Below are positions 53,894-62,071 of a stretch of DNA of 64,000 bases, one piece after another. The notes under the pieces were generated by a model. It saw only the letters and a list, made by a program, of their open reading frames with translations, searched no databases and was not told the DNA's origin. A program made the translations under genes and the position numbers. Position 1 is the stretch's first letter. Every line of letters begins with the position of its first letter. This DNA is from Emcibacter sp. (lineage in GTDB: Bacteria; Pseudomonadota; Alphaproteobacteria; Sphingomonadales; Emcibacteraceae): positions 29,954 to 93,953 of the forward strand of contig JAIOYI010000010.1 in the NCBI GenBank assembly GCA_021741205.1, in the 5' to 3' direction.

Positions 53894-54955
53894 TTAATGT
53901 AATACATTATCCGCTCTTATCTGCATAAAACATAAACCCTCAATATCCGGTTGAATATTGATCTCTACGATCAAGGGACCCTGTTCTGTTATGGTGATAT
54001 CAAACCCCGCAAAACGGGTATTGGTCAAAAGCTTTAATGTCTTTATTCCTATTTGTTTTGCCTCAGACCAGAAAGGAACAATCACACCCAGAACCTGTGC
54101 TCCATGGTCCGGGTGAGTGGCGTGAGAGGGATGTTCTGGCGTGAAAAAACATATTTTCTGCAAGGCCCCCGTTTGCATATCTATTTTACTGACCATACCA
54201 CCTGCTGAACTGTTATCGACCAAACTTCCGCCGCGGCCAATTCTGAGAAATCCTCCAAGCACAGTAACATCGCCCGTTTGATCCTCCAAAACATACATTC
54301 TGATGGTATTTACACTTGTAGCATTTAAGGATTTCAACACAGGATGCTGTGAAATATATTTTTCTATTAACCAGCCCCTTCGATCTTCGCCCATTAACAA
54401 TTGAAACAAATCCTCTACGTCATATTCCATCTTGCTCGATATATGGCAAGCATAAAGATTTCCGTCTTTTTTCGTTATATCAAAAGCCTTAAACCCTTCT
54501 CCGCCAGATCCCTCCAGAAGTTTAAAACAAAGTCTTTCCCCAAGATGATTTTTCAAAAGATCATCCAGATCATGGGGATTTCTGAGATTGCCACCAAGAG
54601 AATTTATTCCCCACGCCTCATTTAAAGTTCCCACATAATCAGCAGATGGAATTTTAAACAGATTGAACACCGCTTTTTCATATAATTTATACTGGGTAAT
54701 GCCCTGAAATTTTCGCTCATTTAAGGCATAAATTCTTTTTATGTAATTTTTTCTACTAAGAAAGCCCGTCTTATAGTCCCATGATTTTGATTTGTGCCAC
54801 ATTTCTGCATAATGATAGGTGGAATAGCCAAACCCCCTTGTTAATTGAAACCATGATATTTCTGCTATTTGACGAAAAGTTGAGAGATGATCTTGCTTTG
54901 CCCGCTTTTGGCATAGTTTATAGACTTTGATAAATTTCTGTATTGTTGTTGTCAT
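53894..54955 (-). CDS. Sugar-transfer-associated ATP-grasp protein
   Basis: 353 residues of the ATPgrasp_ST type, with LCFKLLEGSGGEGFKAFDI (nucleotide-binding lid), WLIEKYISQHPVLKSLNATSVNTIRMYVL, GGFLRIGRGGSLVDNSSAGGMV and the metal-binding FAGFDITITEQGPLIVEINIQPDIEGL. Such proteins are often encoded with polysaccharide genes and are predicted to ligate a carboxylate to an amine. It starts three bases after the upstream hypothetical gene stop, so the pair is co-translated. The substrate is unknown. Confidence 0.83.
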   Translation of the reverse strand: MTTTIQKFIKVYKLCQKRAKQDHLSTFRQIAEISWFQLTRGFGYSTYHYAEMWHKSKSWDYKTGFLSRKNYIKRIYALNERKFQGITQYKLYEKAVFNLFKIPSADYVGTLNEAWGINSLGGNLRNPHDLDDLLKNHLGERLCFKLLEGSGGEGFKAFDITKKDGNLYACHISSKMEYDVEDLFQLLMGEDRRGWLIEKYISQHPVLKSLNATSVNTIRMYVLEDQTGDVTVLGGFLRIGRGGSLVDNSSAGGMVSKIDMQTGALQKICFFTPEHPSHATHPDHGAQVLGVIVPFWSEAKQIGIKTLKLLTNTRFAGFDITITEQGPLIVEINIQPDIEGLCFMQIRADNVLH

Positions 54956-54958
54956 TTT

Positions 54959-55837
54959 CTATAATTCTCGCCTACTCTCCACATATTTTATTAGCGCCTC
55001 ACGGGGCCAAACAAGATAATAAACCTTTGGGATATATTTTCCCGCCTCAAATAACAATTTACGCTTTTTAGATCTGGCAAAAGCCGAAGACTGAATACCC
55101 TCAGTATTATGAAAGAAAATTTCTGCCCCATTCTGGGTCGGAATTTCCCTGAGATAAGATAGTTTTGGGCTGATTTCCGATATAACAGGATCCATATACC
55201 ATACCATACGCATCATAGCGGTCAGCTCTGGATTTAATTTAAAAATTTCTGCCACAACCGCATAGGATTTTTCCCAACCTTCGGGGCTGAAGTTATTAAG
55301 ATTTGGGGTGTGAATATGTGTCGCAAGAACGGGCTTGCGGGCTTTGATTTTAAATAAAAGAAAATAAGCCATTTTCAGAAATTGCCCAATACCCTTTCTG
55401 AAAAGCATGATACGAGGAATGCCTGATATTTCAACGACACAGGAACCTATAGGAAATAATCTGCCGCAGCATATTCCCAAATCTTTAGTAAATACGTCAT
55501 TTTTCCAATCAAAAACATAATCGCTATCCTGTTCAATATTGGACTTTATGCGATCAAATTCTATTTGATAAAGTGAAAGCAACGTATCAGGAAACCGTAT
55601 TGTCAAATCATTGGGCTGGAATTTTTTTATCAGCTTCAATAAAACCAATTTATGAAAAGCCACATAATCGGAAAGTGCTGTTTTTTCATAAAATTGCAGG
55701 AGATCAGGGCTTCTATAATGATATTTTTCATAAGGCGGGATGTCTTTTAAAAGATCAATATAATTTTCTAGGATAATATCAATCTGTTCATAGGAAATCC
55801 CTAATTGTTGCTCTACGATATCATATATAGCCCGCAT
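54959..55837 (-). CDS. Hypothetical protein paired with ATP-grasp
   Basis: 292 residues that I cannot assign to a family. There is no signal peptide. One central hydrophobic stretch (FLKMAYFLLFKIKARKPVLATHIHTPNLNNF) and a C-terminal basic segment (SKKRKLLFEAGKYIPKVYYLVWPREAL) stand out. The HIHTPN and Arg/Tyr-rich parts could form an acyltransferase-like site, but no known motif is complete. Its tight spacing with the ATP-grasp gene suggests a two-enzyme module making or attaching a small conjugate. The pair interrupts the otherwise conserved sppA-like/glyQ neighbourhood. Confidence 0.6.
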   Translation of the reverse strand: MRAIYDIVEQQLGISYEQIDIILENYIDLLKDIPPYEKYHYRSPDLLQFYEKTALSDYVAFHKLVLLKLIKKFQPNDLTIRFPDTLLSLYQIEFDRIKSNIEQDSDYVFDWKNDVFTKDLGICCGRLFPIGSCVVEISGIPRIMLFRKGIGQFLKMAYFLLFKIKARKPVLATHIHTPNLNNFSPEGWEKSYAVVAEIFKLNPELTAMMRMVWYMDPVISEISPKLSYLREIPTQNGAEIFFHNTEGIQSSAFARSKKRKLLFEAGKYIPKVYYLVWPREALIKYVESRREL

Positions 55838-55854
55838 TCATTTACCTCATGAAT

Positions 55855-56709
55855 TCATAATCCAAATCTACTCCACAGAGATTTACTTTCCATGGTTGCC
55901 ATAATTTCATCACTTAATTTAAGGTTTGCGCTCTTAATCCCAATCAAACTTTTAATCAGTCCCTTTTCCTCTTTAATGCGTTTGAATTTGGTTTTATCAC
56001 CAAACTTTTCCCTGCACACAGAATGAATATCACCAATACCATCAATAAGGCCCAGTTTCAAAGCCTCGTTTCCCGCCCAGAATTGACCAGAGAACATCAA
56101 TTTTTCGGTTCCTTTCAAGCGATCCCCTCGACTTTCTTTAACCAAATTTTTAAAGAAAACGTGAATTTCCTTTTGCATCTCTTTTAAAAGTTTTACATCT
56201 TTTTCTTTTTCTGGCTGGAAAGGATCAAGAACAGATTTATTGTCTCCTGCGGCATAAACACGCCGTTCAACCCCAATTTTCTCAATAGCCTTATGAAAGC
56301 CAAAGCCCGTGGATATAACCCCAATGCTGCCAATGATAGAAGCTTCATGAGCATAAATTTCTTCTGCAGCAAGTGAAATAAGATAGCCACCCGATGCCGC
56401 CACATCCTCAGCAAAGGCATAAACGGGTATCTTCTTTTCTTCTGATAATCTTTGAATGTGTCGCATAATCAATTCGCTTTGCACAGGCGATCCACCGGGG
56501 GAATTAATGGCAAGCGCCACCGCTTTCAAATTATAGACATCAAAGGCTTGTTCAATTTTTTCTTCAAGACCCGCCAGATTTAAGGCCGTAGAAAAACGAC
56601 TGGTCGATCCAATCACACCTTCCAAAGGCAAGATCGCCACAACAGGGGTCGGATTTTGAAATAAAGGAATGGGAATCCGGATCAATAATTCTCTTAATTT
56701 TTTCAACAT
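55855..56709 (-). CDS. S49 family signal-peptide-peptidase-like protein
   Basis: 284 residues, the short SppA/SohB-like form. The crotonase-like fold shows VALAINSPGGSPVQSELIMRHI, the nucleophilic serine in DVAASGGYLISLAA and the general-base lysine in AGDNKSVLDPF. These Ser-Lys peptidases cut membrane-embedded remnant peptides. No clear transmembrane anchor is present at the N-terminus beyond a weak hydrophobic segment. It belongs to the conserved block with the methyltransferase and DUF2007 genes. Confidence 0.92.
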   Translation of the reverse strand: MLKKLRELLIRIPIPLFQNPTPVVAILPLEGVIGSTSRFSTALNLAGLEEKIEQAFDVYNLKAVALAINSPGGSPVQSELIMRHIQRLSEEKKIPVYAFAEDVAASGGYLISLAAEEIYAHEASIIGSIGVISTGFGFHKAIEKIGVERRVYAAGDNKSVLDPFQPEKEKDVKLLKEMQKEIHVFFKNLVKESRGDRLKGTEKLMFSGQFWAGNEALKLGLIDGIGDIHSVCREKFGDKTKFKRIKEEKGLIKSLIGIKSANLKLSDEIMATMESKSLWSRFGL

Positions 56710-56745
56710 ATTTTTGTTTTTATCTCTTTAAATTAATGTGGTGAT

Positions 56746-57531
56746 CTATTTTGTTATATCCAATGCCGCACCGTGACGCAGTATTGCCTCTGCGATTGGC
56801 GTGAAAGTTCCCTCTGATGTATGCACAATCAATCCTGGTTTCAAGGCAATATTTCCTTTACTGCCTTTTCTAGCCTGAATAATGACCCGCCTCGCCTCTT
56901 TGTCTTTTGATGACCATAGGGGGAAAATGATAATATCACCAGCCTTACCATGAAGTGCGGCAATAATATCATCAAGCCTGTCCGCCCGATGCACCAAGGT
57001 TAAATGGCCTAAGGGTTTTGTCATACGAAGGCACAAATGAATCCATTTATGAAGTTCAATATGGCTATCCATGTGGGCAACAGCCCTTGTTTCAAAGGGG
57101 GATGCGGTCGCATCTGTTTTTTTTAAATATGGAGGATTTGAAATCACATGATGATAACTGTTTGGTTCGCATTGGCAAGGCGGGTTTTCAATATCTCCCT
57201 GAAAATATTCAATAAAATGGCCAAATTTATTTTCCTCCGCATTGCGCTTAGCGAGATGCAGCAATTCTTCCTGTAATTCAATACCATGAAAAATATTGTT
57301 TGAAACTTGATGGTGGGTTCTGGATAAAAGACAGCTCAAAATACCGCCCGTTCCCGCCCCCATATCAAGAATATGATCCCCCTTATCATAAGCAATTGCG
57401 GCGGCAAGAAAAACCGTGTCGGTTGCAATGCGATATCCCTCATCAGGTTGGAACAACTTAATTGCTCCCCCCAAAAAATCATCCTGCGTTATGTTCTTTA
57501 ACTTTGTCATTTTATGACTGTACCACCCCAT
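56746..57531 (-). CDS. tRNA1(Val) adenine-N6-methyltransferase-like protein
   Basis: 261 residues. ILDMGAGTGGILSCLLSR is the SAM motif and HHVISNPPYLKK the N6-adenine NPPY catalytic motif, as in TrmN6 (YfiC), which methylates A37 of tRNA-Val. The N-terminal DDFLGGAIKLFQPDEGYRIATDTVFLAAAI is the form seen in alphaproteobacteria. ATG at 57510 (MTKLKN) is a possible alternative start; 57531 is kept because GGGG precedes it. It follows the DUF2007 gene by nine bases. Confidence 0.87.
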   Translation of the reverse strand: MGWYSHKMTKLKNITQDDFLGGAIKLFQPDEGYRIATDTVFLAAAIAYDKGDHILDMGAGTGGILSCLLSRTHHQVSNNIFHGIELQEELLHLAKRNAEENKFGHFIEYFQGDIENPPCQCEPNSYHHVISNPPYLKKTDATASPFETRAVAHMDSHIELHKWIHLCLRMTKPLGHLTLVHRADRLDDIIAALHGKAGDIIIFPLWSSKDKEARRVIIQARKGSKGNIALKPGLIVHTSEGTFTPIAEAILRHGAALDITK

Positions 57532-57540
57532 AATACCCCA

Positions 57541-57777
57541 TTATTCCAGCTCAGAAATAAAGTCAATATCGCCCGCTAAACCATTTTCCCGAATCAGTCG
57601 CACAGCCTGTTTTATATATTTCTCTTCCACCATGACCCTTTGACCTATTCCCATAATACCACCACCAAGAAGGCTCGCATGATGTCCAAGCACGACAAAA
57701 GGGATAGCTTCCTCATTAAAAAGCGCAGAAATCCGCGATATAAGAACATTGTTATCACTGGAAAATATCTCAATCAC
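57541..57777 (-). CDS. DUF2007 family protein
   Basis: 78 residues. IEIFSSDNNVLISRISALFNEEAIPFVVLG followed by GQRVMVEEKYIKQAVRLIREN is the ferredoxin-like DUF2007 fold (putative signal-transducing protein family). It lies between the divergent polyprenyl synthetase gene and the methyltransferase, its usual place in alphaproteobacteria. A direct function is not known. Confidence 0.88.
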   Translation of the reverse strand: MIEIFSSDNNVLISRISALFNEEAIPFVVLGHHASLLGGGIMGIGQRVMVEEKYIKQAVRLIRENGLAGDIDFISELE

Positions 57778-57952
57778 TTCTTTATATTCCTGATATAATT
57801 GTAATAATTGACCAAGTTACCTTGACCTTTATAGCCCCAGAAGACTATTTTGCCATTAAATATTAATCATAAATGTTAAGTTAGTATGTTGTTGTGATGT
57901 TGTCTGGTAAAAAACATTTTAACCAATCTTAACAAGGATAGGATTCTTAAGC

Positions 57953-58972
57953 GTGGCTGTCATCATATCATTTGAAGAAGAACAAGCAAAGGCGGATACA
58001 GCCCTTCTGCGCCTACAGGCTCTTGTTGCAGACGATATGATTAAGGTTAATCACACCATCATCCATAAAATGCAAAGCCCTGTTTCGCTTATCCCGAAGC
58101 TAGCGGGGCATCTGATCGCCTCTGGTGGCAAAAGATTGCGCCCCATGCTCACGCTGGCAACATCTCTTATGTGTGGCTATAAGGGTGAACGACATGCGGA
58201 GCTTGCCGCTTGCGTTGAGTTTATTCATTCTGCGACGCTTCTCCATGATGATGTTGTGGATGAGAGCGACCTTAGACGGGGTTTAGAGACCGCAAATGCG
58301 GTGTGGGGCAACAAGGCCAGCGTTCTGGTCGGCGACTTTCTGTTCAGCAGATCATTTGAATTGATGGTGGCGGATGGCTCCCTTGAGGTGCTTGCTATTT
58401 TATCCAATGCCTCTTCCGTCATTGCCGAGGGCGAGGTATTACAGCTTACCACCGCCAATGATATGAACACCACTGAAGACGCCTATATGCAGGTCATCGT
58501 TGCCAAAACCGCCGCTCTTTTTGCCGCCTCCTGCGAGATTGGAGCGGTCATCGCAGAAGAAAGCAAAGCTAAGCAAGCCGCTCTTAAAAGCTACGGCAAA
58601 AATCTTGGTATTGTCTTTCAATTGATTGATGATGTACTTGATTTTTCTGCTGAGCAAAAAAAGCTCGGCAAGTCCGTCGGCGATGACTTTCGTGAAGGTA
58701 AGGTGACCCTACCTATTGTGCTTGCCTTTAGACGAGGTAATACAACTGAACGGGAATTTTGGTGCCGTACCATCGAAGAATTGGAACAGAATGACGATGA
58801 TCTGAAAAAAGCCATTAACTTAATGAAAAAGCATAATGCGCTTTCAGACACCGTTGAAAGAGCCCGCCATTACGGCTCCATCGCTAAAGATGCTCTGGCC
58901 ATTTTCCCTGATGATGAATATCGTAAGGCCCTGACAGATATTGTTGATTTCTGCATTAACCGCGCTTATTGA
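57953..58972 (+). CDS. ispB: Polyprenyl diphosphate synthase (octaprenyl/decaprenyl type)
   Basis: 339-residue all-trans prenyltransferase. GGKRLRPMLTLATS binds the allylic substrate, and the two aspartate motifs are LLHDDVVDESDLRR and FQLIDDVLDFSAEQKK. Residues before the first motif determine chain length; the sequence fits long-chain synthases that make the ubiquinone side chain. Translation begins at GTG after AGGATAGGA. It is divergent from the DUF2007 gene and ends five bases from the convergent DoxX gene. Confidence 0.92.
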   Translation: MAVIISFEEEQAKADTALLRLQALVADDMIKVNHTIIHKMQSPVSLIPKLAGHLIASGGKRLRPMLTLATSLMCGYKGERHAELAACVEFIHSATLLHDDVVDESDLRRGLETANAVWGNKASVLVGDFLFSRSFELMVADGSLEVLAILSNASSVIAEGEVLQLTTANDMNTTEDAYMQVIVAKTAALFAASCEIGAVIAEESKAKQAALKSYGKNLGIVFQLIDDVLDFSAEQKKLGKSVGDDFREGKVTLPIVLAFRRGNTTEREFWCRTIEELEQNDDDLKKAINLMKKHNALSDTVERARHYGSIAKDALAIFPDDEYRKALTDIVDFCINRAY

Positions 58973-58977
58973 TCATT

Positions 58978-59418
58978 TCACTTCTTTTTTCCGCTAAAAT
59001 ATTGAGCAATCCAATAGTCCATGCCAAATTTTCCACTGCCAAAGGTCATAATAAGACCGAGCAATAGCATCCAATGATAATGATCCGTTGTGTCAGGATA
59101 AACGAACAGTTCAATGACAAGTGTCATACCAAAAAGACCAACAGCGGCCAGAGGCGTCATAAAGCCCAAAACCAACAGAACAGGCAGCGATAATTCGGCA
59201 ATCGTGGCAAGATAGGCGGCTATTTCCGGCGACAATATGGGAACATTATACTCGTCTGTAAATAAAGCAATCGTAGAATCCCAGCTTTTAATTTTCACAA
59301 GCCCCGACATAAAAAAAGTCTTTGCAATCCATAATCTTGCCGCAAGTAAGGCTATGGATTGTAGCCAATTTGTCTTGCTCGTTAATTTATCCATCATTCG
59401 ACATGCTTGCGTAATCAT
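58978..59418 (-). CDS. DoxX family membrane protein of the bufferin operon
   Basis: 146 residues with four predicted helices; LLAARLWIAKTFFMSGLVKIKSWDSTIALF and LPVLLVLGFMTPLAAVGLFGMTLVIE match DoxX. Such a protein is a regular member of bufferin operons, where it may serve redox chemistry or transport of the peptide or copper. It starts three bases after the BufC-like gene stop. Its role in this system is not established. Confidence 0.87.
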   Translation of the reverse strand: MITQACRMMDKLTSKTNWLQSIALLAARLWIAKTFFMSGLVKIKSWDSTIALFTDEYNVPILSPEIAAYLATIAELSLPVLLVLGFMTPLAAVGLFGMTLVIELFVYPDTTDHYHWMLLLGLIMTFGSGKFGMDYWIAQYFSGKKK

Positions 59419-59421
59419 AAC

Positions 59422-60183
59422 TTATCCTTTCTCACTTATAAAAACCCCAAGCGACACCGCTTGTGAAAATTCTTGTTGAAAATCTTGAATCTGCTCTCCA
59501 TTATTTTCAATTTTCACCATGGCATCGGCAAAGCTTTCGCCGTTTTGGCACGATGTGACCAGAATGCCAAAGGCATCTGAAATTTTTCGTATCAAAACAA
59601 CATCGTCCTGAGTACGCCATACCAGTATTTTGTGAGGATCTTCTATAAGATGGATTGCTTCTACTTCCACTTTTTGATGTTCCATCCAGATGTCAAGCGC
59701 ATTAAAGCGTTGATCCAATATATGAACGCTTGGATGGAATTTCAAAGAAAGATAAGGATTTAACGATAACCCATTCAGCAAGTCTTTAAAGCTCAAGGAT
59801 ACGGCATCATCAGCAATCTCAGCCTCAAAATGCGCCCACTCCAACGCGGCAACATCAGGCAAATAAAGAAATTTCTGTGTCTGTGGAAATGATTTTAAAA
59901 AAGAAGGGATATCACCGCCAAAATGATGGCGATTACCCAAAGTCTGCGGATGCGCTCTGATATAATGCTTTACCAAGATCCTAAAAAAATCTTCGTCAAG
60001 TATCTTTTGCACCACAGGAAAGGCGTTGGCCAAAATATCCGTCAAACCAAAAAGCGTATTATTATAATAAATATCAAGCCTTGCGGACGTGCATAAGGTG
60101 GGATCAAGAAAGTCCTCACTCGTGCGCTCACCCGTATAAATATCATGGATGAAGGACGCCTGAATTTCATGCAGCGTTGTCAT
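59422..60183 (-). CDS. bufC: DUF2063 partner protein of MNIO enzyme (BufC)
   Basis: 253 residues. The N-terminal DUF2063 domain starts LHEIQASFIHDIYTG and includes RLDIYYNNTLFGLTDILANAFPVVQKILDEDFFRILVKHYIRAHP. This recruits or presents the precursor peptide to the iron oxidase partner. The gene overlaps the MNIO gene by 17 bases, showing translational coupling. The C-terminal half is a mixed domain (VWRTQDDVVLIRKIS) typical of the partner family. Confidence 0.9.
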   Translation of the reverse strand: MTTLHEIQASFIHDIYTGERTSEDFLDPTLCTSARLDIYYNNTLFGLTDILANAFPVVQKILDEDFFRILVKHYIRAHPQTLGNRHHFGGDIPSFLKSFPQTQKFLYLPDVAALEWAHFEAEIADDAVSLSFKDLLNGLSLNPYLSLKFHPSVHILDQRFNALDIWMEHQKVEVEAIHLIEDPHKILVWRTQDDVVLIRKISDAFGILVTSCQNGESFADAMVKIENNGEQIQDFQQEFSQAVSLGVFISEKG

Positions 60184-61027
60184 GACATGCCCTCTTCACT
60201 TCTGCTCTGATGTTATCTGCCTTAACCGCCTCACCAATCAGAACATCTAGGGCTGGAATATCAGTGTCCCATTCGATCAAAGTGGGAACATCTCCAAAAC
60301 GTCTTAAGGCATAGGCATAAAGCTCCCAAACTTCTGGATAAACCGGTTTCCCGTGGGTATCGATGTAAATTTTTTCGCCATTCTCATGCTCATTGATCTG
60401 ATATCCCGCCAGATGAAATTGTTTAACCCGTCCGTCATCTATAATTCCATCTATATAGGCTTTTGCATCAATTCCAAGATTATGAGCACTGACGGTGATA
60501 TTATTTATATCCAAAAGTAGCCCACAATCGCTGCGGCTGACTAGTGCGTTGAGAAAGTCCATTTCCGTAAAATCAATATTCGCAAAGGCCAGATAATTGG
60601 ATGGGTTTTCAATAAGTATCTGTCGGTCTATTTTATCCTGAAATTCCAAAACATGATCAACAAAAATATCCAAAGCTTCATTGGTATAGGGTACTGGCAA
60701 TAAATCAGGCACATGAATATGACTATAGCCACTCCACGATAAATGCTCAGAAACAAAAACGGGGTCAATGTCATCGACAAGAGACTTGATCTGTCGCAGA
60801 TGATCCTGGTCTAGTCCATCGGCACGACCCAAGGAAAGACCTACACCATGAAGGGTGACGGGATATATTTGCGAAATTTCTTTTAAAATTTTTCGGGGTT
60901 GCCCACCACCAAAATAATTTTCTGAATGGGCTTCCACAAAGCCAATTTCTGTTTTGGTGGTCAGAAGTTCCCGCGCATGGCACGCACGTAGCCCGATTCC
61001 TGATCGTTCAAGCGTATGTTTTTGCAT
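60167..61027 (-). CDS. bufB: DUF692 multinuclear iron oxidase (MNIO, BufB)
   Basis: 286-residue TIM-barrel enzyme. Metal-site segments LHGVGLSLG, SEHLSW, LIENPSNYL, GLLLDINNI, QFHLAGY, DTHG and LIEWD are all present, placing iron-binding His, Asp and Glu residues. MNIO enzymes use iron and oxygen to modify cysteines in ribosomal peptides, forming thiooxazole-type rings in bufferins. The precursor gene lies 26 bases upstream and the partner gene overlaps downstream. Modified cysteines help bind copper in characterised bufferins. Confidence 0.93.
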   Translation of the reverse strand: MQKHTLERSGIGLRACHARELLTTKTEIGFVEAHSENYFGGGQPRKILKEISQIYPVTLHGVGLSLGRADGLDQDHLRQIKSLVDDIDPVFVSEHLSWSGYSHIHVPDLLPVPYTNEALDIFVDHVLEFQDKIDRQILIENPSNYLAFANIDFTEMDFLNALVSRSDCGLLLDINNITVSAHNLGIDAKAYIDGIIDDGRVKQFHLAGYQINEHENGEKIYIDTHGKPVYPEVWELYAYALRRFGDVPTLIEWDTDIPALDVLIGEAVKADNIRAEVKRACHDNAA

Positions 61028-61053
61028 TATGGAAACTCCTGAGCCTTCTAAAA

Positions 61054-61341
61054 TTACATTTTAACTGTCATACCACCAACGATTTTGTCGCATGTGCCTT
61101 TTGGAACATGAATCCATTCACCAGCCGCACCATCAGTTTTTGCTTGACCAGCACAGCTATGGCTATTGGCTTTACAATCATTTTGACCCGCCTTAACAAT
61201 ACCCGCACATTTTTCAGAACTTTCCTTACCGTCCTTGCCATCCATACCATTCTTGGCTTGAACGTTTGATGCCATCAAAGCAGCACCCGCAACAAAAGTT
61301 GTTAAAGCAGCCATAGTCATAAGCGTTTTAGAGAGTTGCAT
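61054..61341 (-). CDS. bufA: Bufferin precursor peptide (DUF2282, BufA1-like)
   Basis: 95 residues: signal peptide [29 protein letters not shown], a short linker and a four-cysteine core [19 protein letters not shown] and [11 protein letters not shown], the DUF2282 pattern. After modification by the MNIO/partner pair it is exported and likely buffers copper in the periplasm. It is the first gene of the minus-strand operon bufA-bufB-bufC-doxX, behind a candidate ECF promoter. Confidence 0.92.
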   Translation of the reverse strand: MQLSKTLMTMAALTTFVAGAALMASNVQAKNGMDGKDGKESSEKCAGIVKAGQNDCKANSHSCAGQAKTDGAAGEWIHVPKGTCDKIVGGMTVKM

Positions 61342-61445
61342 GTTATTTTCCTTTTCAGTCAGTTGTTATGTGGACAAAAAATAGCCCGTTGATTAAAATA
61401 AAGCTGAACATACCTTGAGTGCGTGTTCAAGATGTTAATACGTGC

Positions 61446-61464
61446 CTCAAAGGGTTTGGTTACA
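61446..61464 (-). promoter_or_regulatory. Candidate ECF-sigma promoter of the bufferin operon (-35 side)
   Basis: On the minus strand TGTAACC (61464-61458), then a 15-base spacer ending near 61443, then CGTATTAA. The same TGTAACC-N15-CGTAT pattern occurs on the plus strand at 61505-61534. It lies about 100 bases before bufA. TGTAACC resembles the -35 element reported for SigF-type ECF factors of Caulobacter. Confidence 0.65.
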
Positions 61465-61504
61465 TCCAAACGAAAAAATGTTAAAAATATATTTTATAAG
61501 GATT

Positions 61505-61534
61505 TGTAACCAAAATCATATGTCAACGTATAAC
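61505..61534 (+). promoter_or_regulatory. Candidate ECF-sigma autoregulatory promoter
   Basis: TGTAACC (61505-61511), 15 bases, then CGTATAAC (61527-61534). It mirrors the bufferin promoter on the other strand, as for a sigma factor that drives both its operon and itself. Its -10 would lie just after the ATG at 61520, so it conflicts with that start codon. Confidence 0.6.
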
Positions 61535-62071
61535 AGTAAGAGATGGGATGAATGGATGCAGGCCACTTTAAGCGGTGACCAAACGGCTTATCGTTTACTT
61601 TTAACGGATTTGCGGCCATGGCTTACGGCATATTTTAAAAAACGCATTCATCACAATACCGTTGAGGATTTGGTGCAGGATACGTTAATGACACTTCATC
61701 ATAAAAGACAAACTTTTAATCCAGACTATCCCTTTGGTCCATGGATTTCAGCCGTGGCACGCCACCGTTGGATTGACCACATGCGAAAGACTCTTAAATA
61801 TGTTGAAACAGAAATTGATGAAAATCATCCTTCAGAGGATCATAAGCAAGATGAATGTGCAAAGCATGACGTGCGGACACTTCTTAACCTCATTCCAGAA
61901 ACGCAGGCTCGAATGATCGAAATGATGAAATTACAAGAAATGACAGTAGCGGAAATATCATGCCAAACAGGACACAGCCCATCATCCGTCAAAATCATGG
62001 TTCATCGTGGCATGAAAAAAATGATGGCCGCTGTTGAGGATATTAAAGTAGAGGACATTAAAGATGAATGA
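61520..62071 (+). CDS. ECF sigma factor paired with NrsF anti-sigma
   Basis: 183 residues. Region 2 holds YFKKRIHHNTVEDLVQDTLMTLHHKR and RHRWIDHMRK; region 4 has MTVAEISCQTGHSPSSVKIMVHRGMKKM. This is an ECF factor of the type found with NrsF (DUF1109). ATG 61520 (MSTYNSKRWDEWMQATLSGD) best fits homologues, while the track start at 61442 is a GTG without support. A further ATG at 61556, after GGGA, would agree better with the candidate promoter at 61505. It overlaps the anti-sigma gene by eight bases and lies divergent from the bufferin operon that it probably controls. Confidence 0.88.
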   Translation: MSTYNSKRWDEWMQATLSGDQTAYRLLLTDLRPWLTAYFKKRIHHNTVEDLVQDTLMTLHHKRQTFNPDYPFGPWISAVARHRWIDHMRKTLKYVETEIDENHPSEDHKQDECAKHDVRTLLNLIPETQARMIEMMKLQEMTVAEISCQTGHSPSSVKIMVHRGMKKMMAAVEDIKVEDIKDE

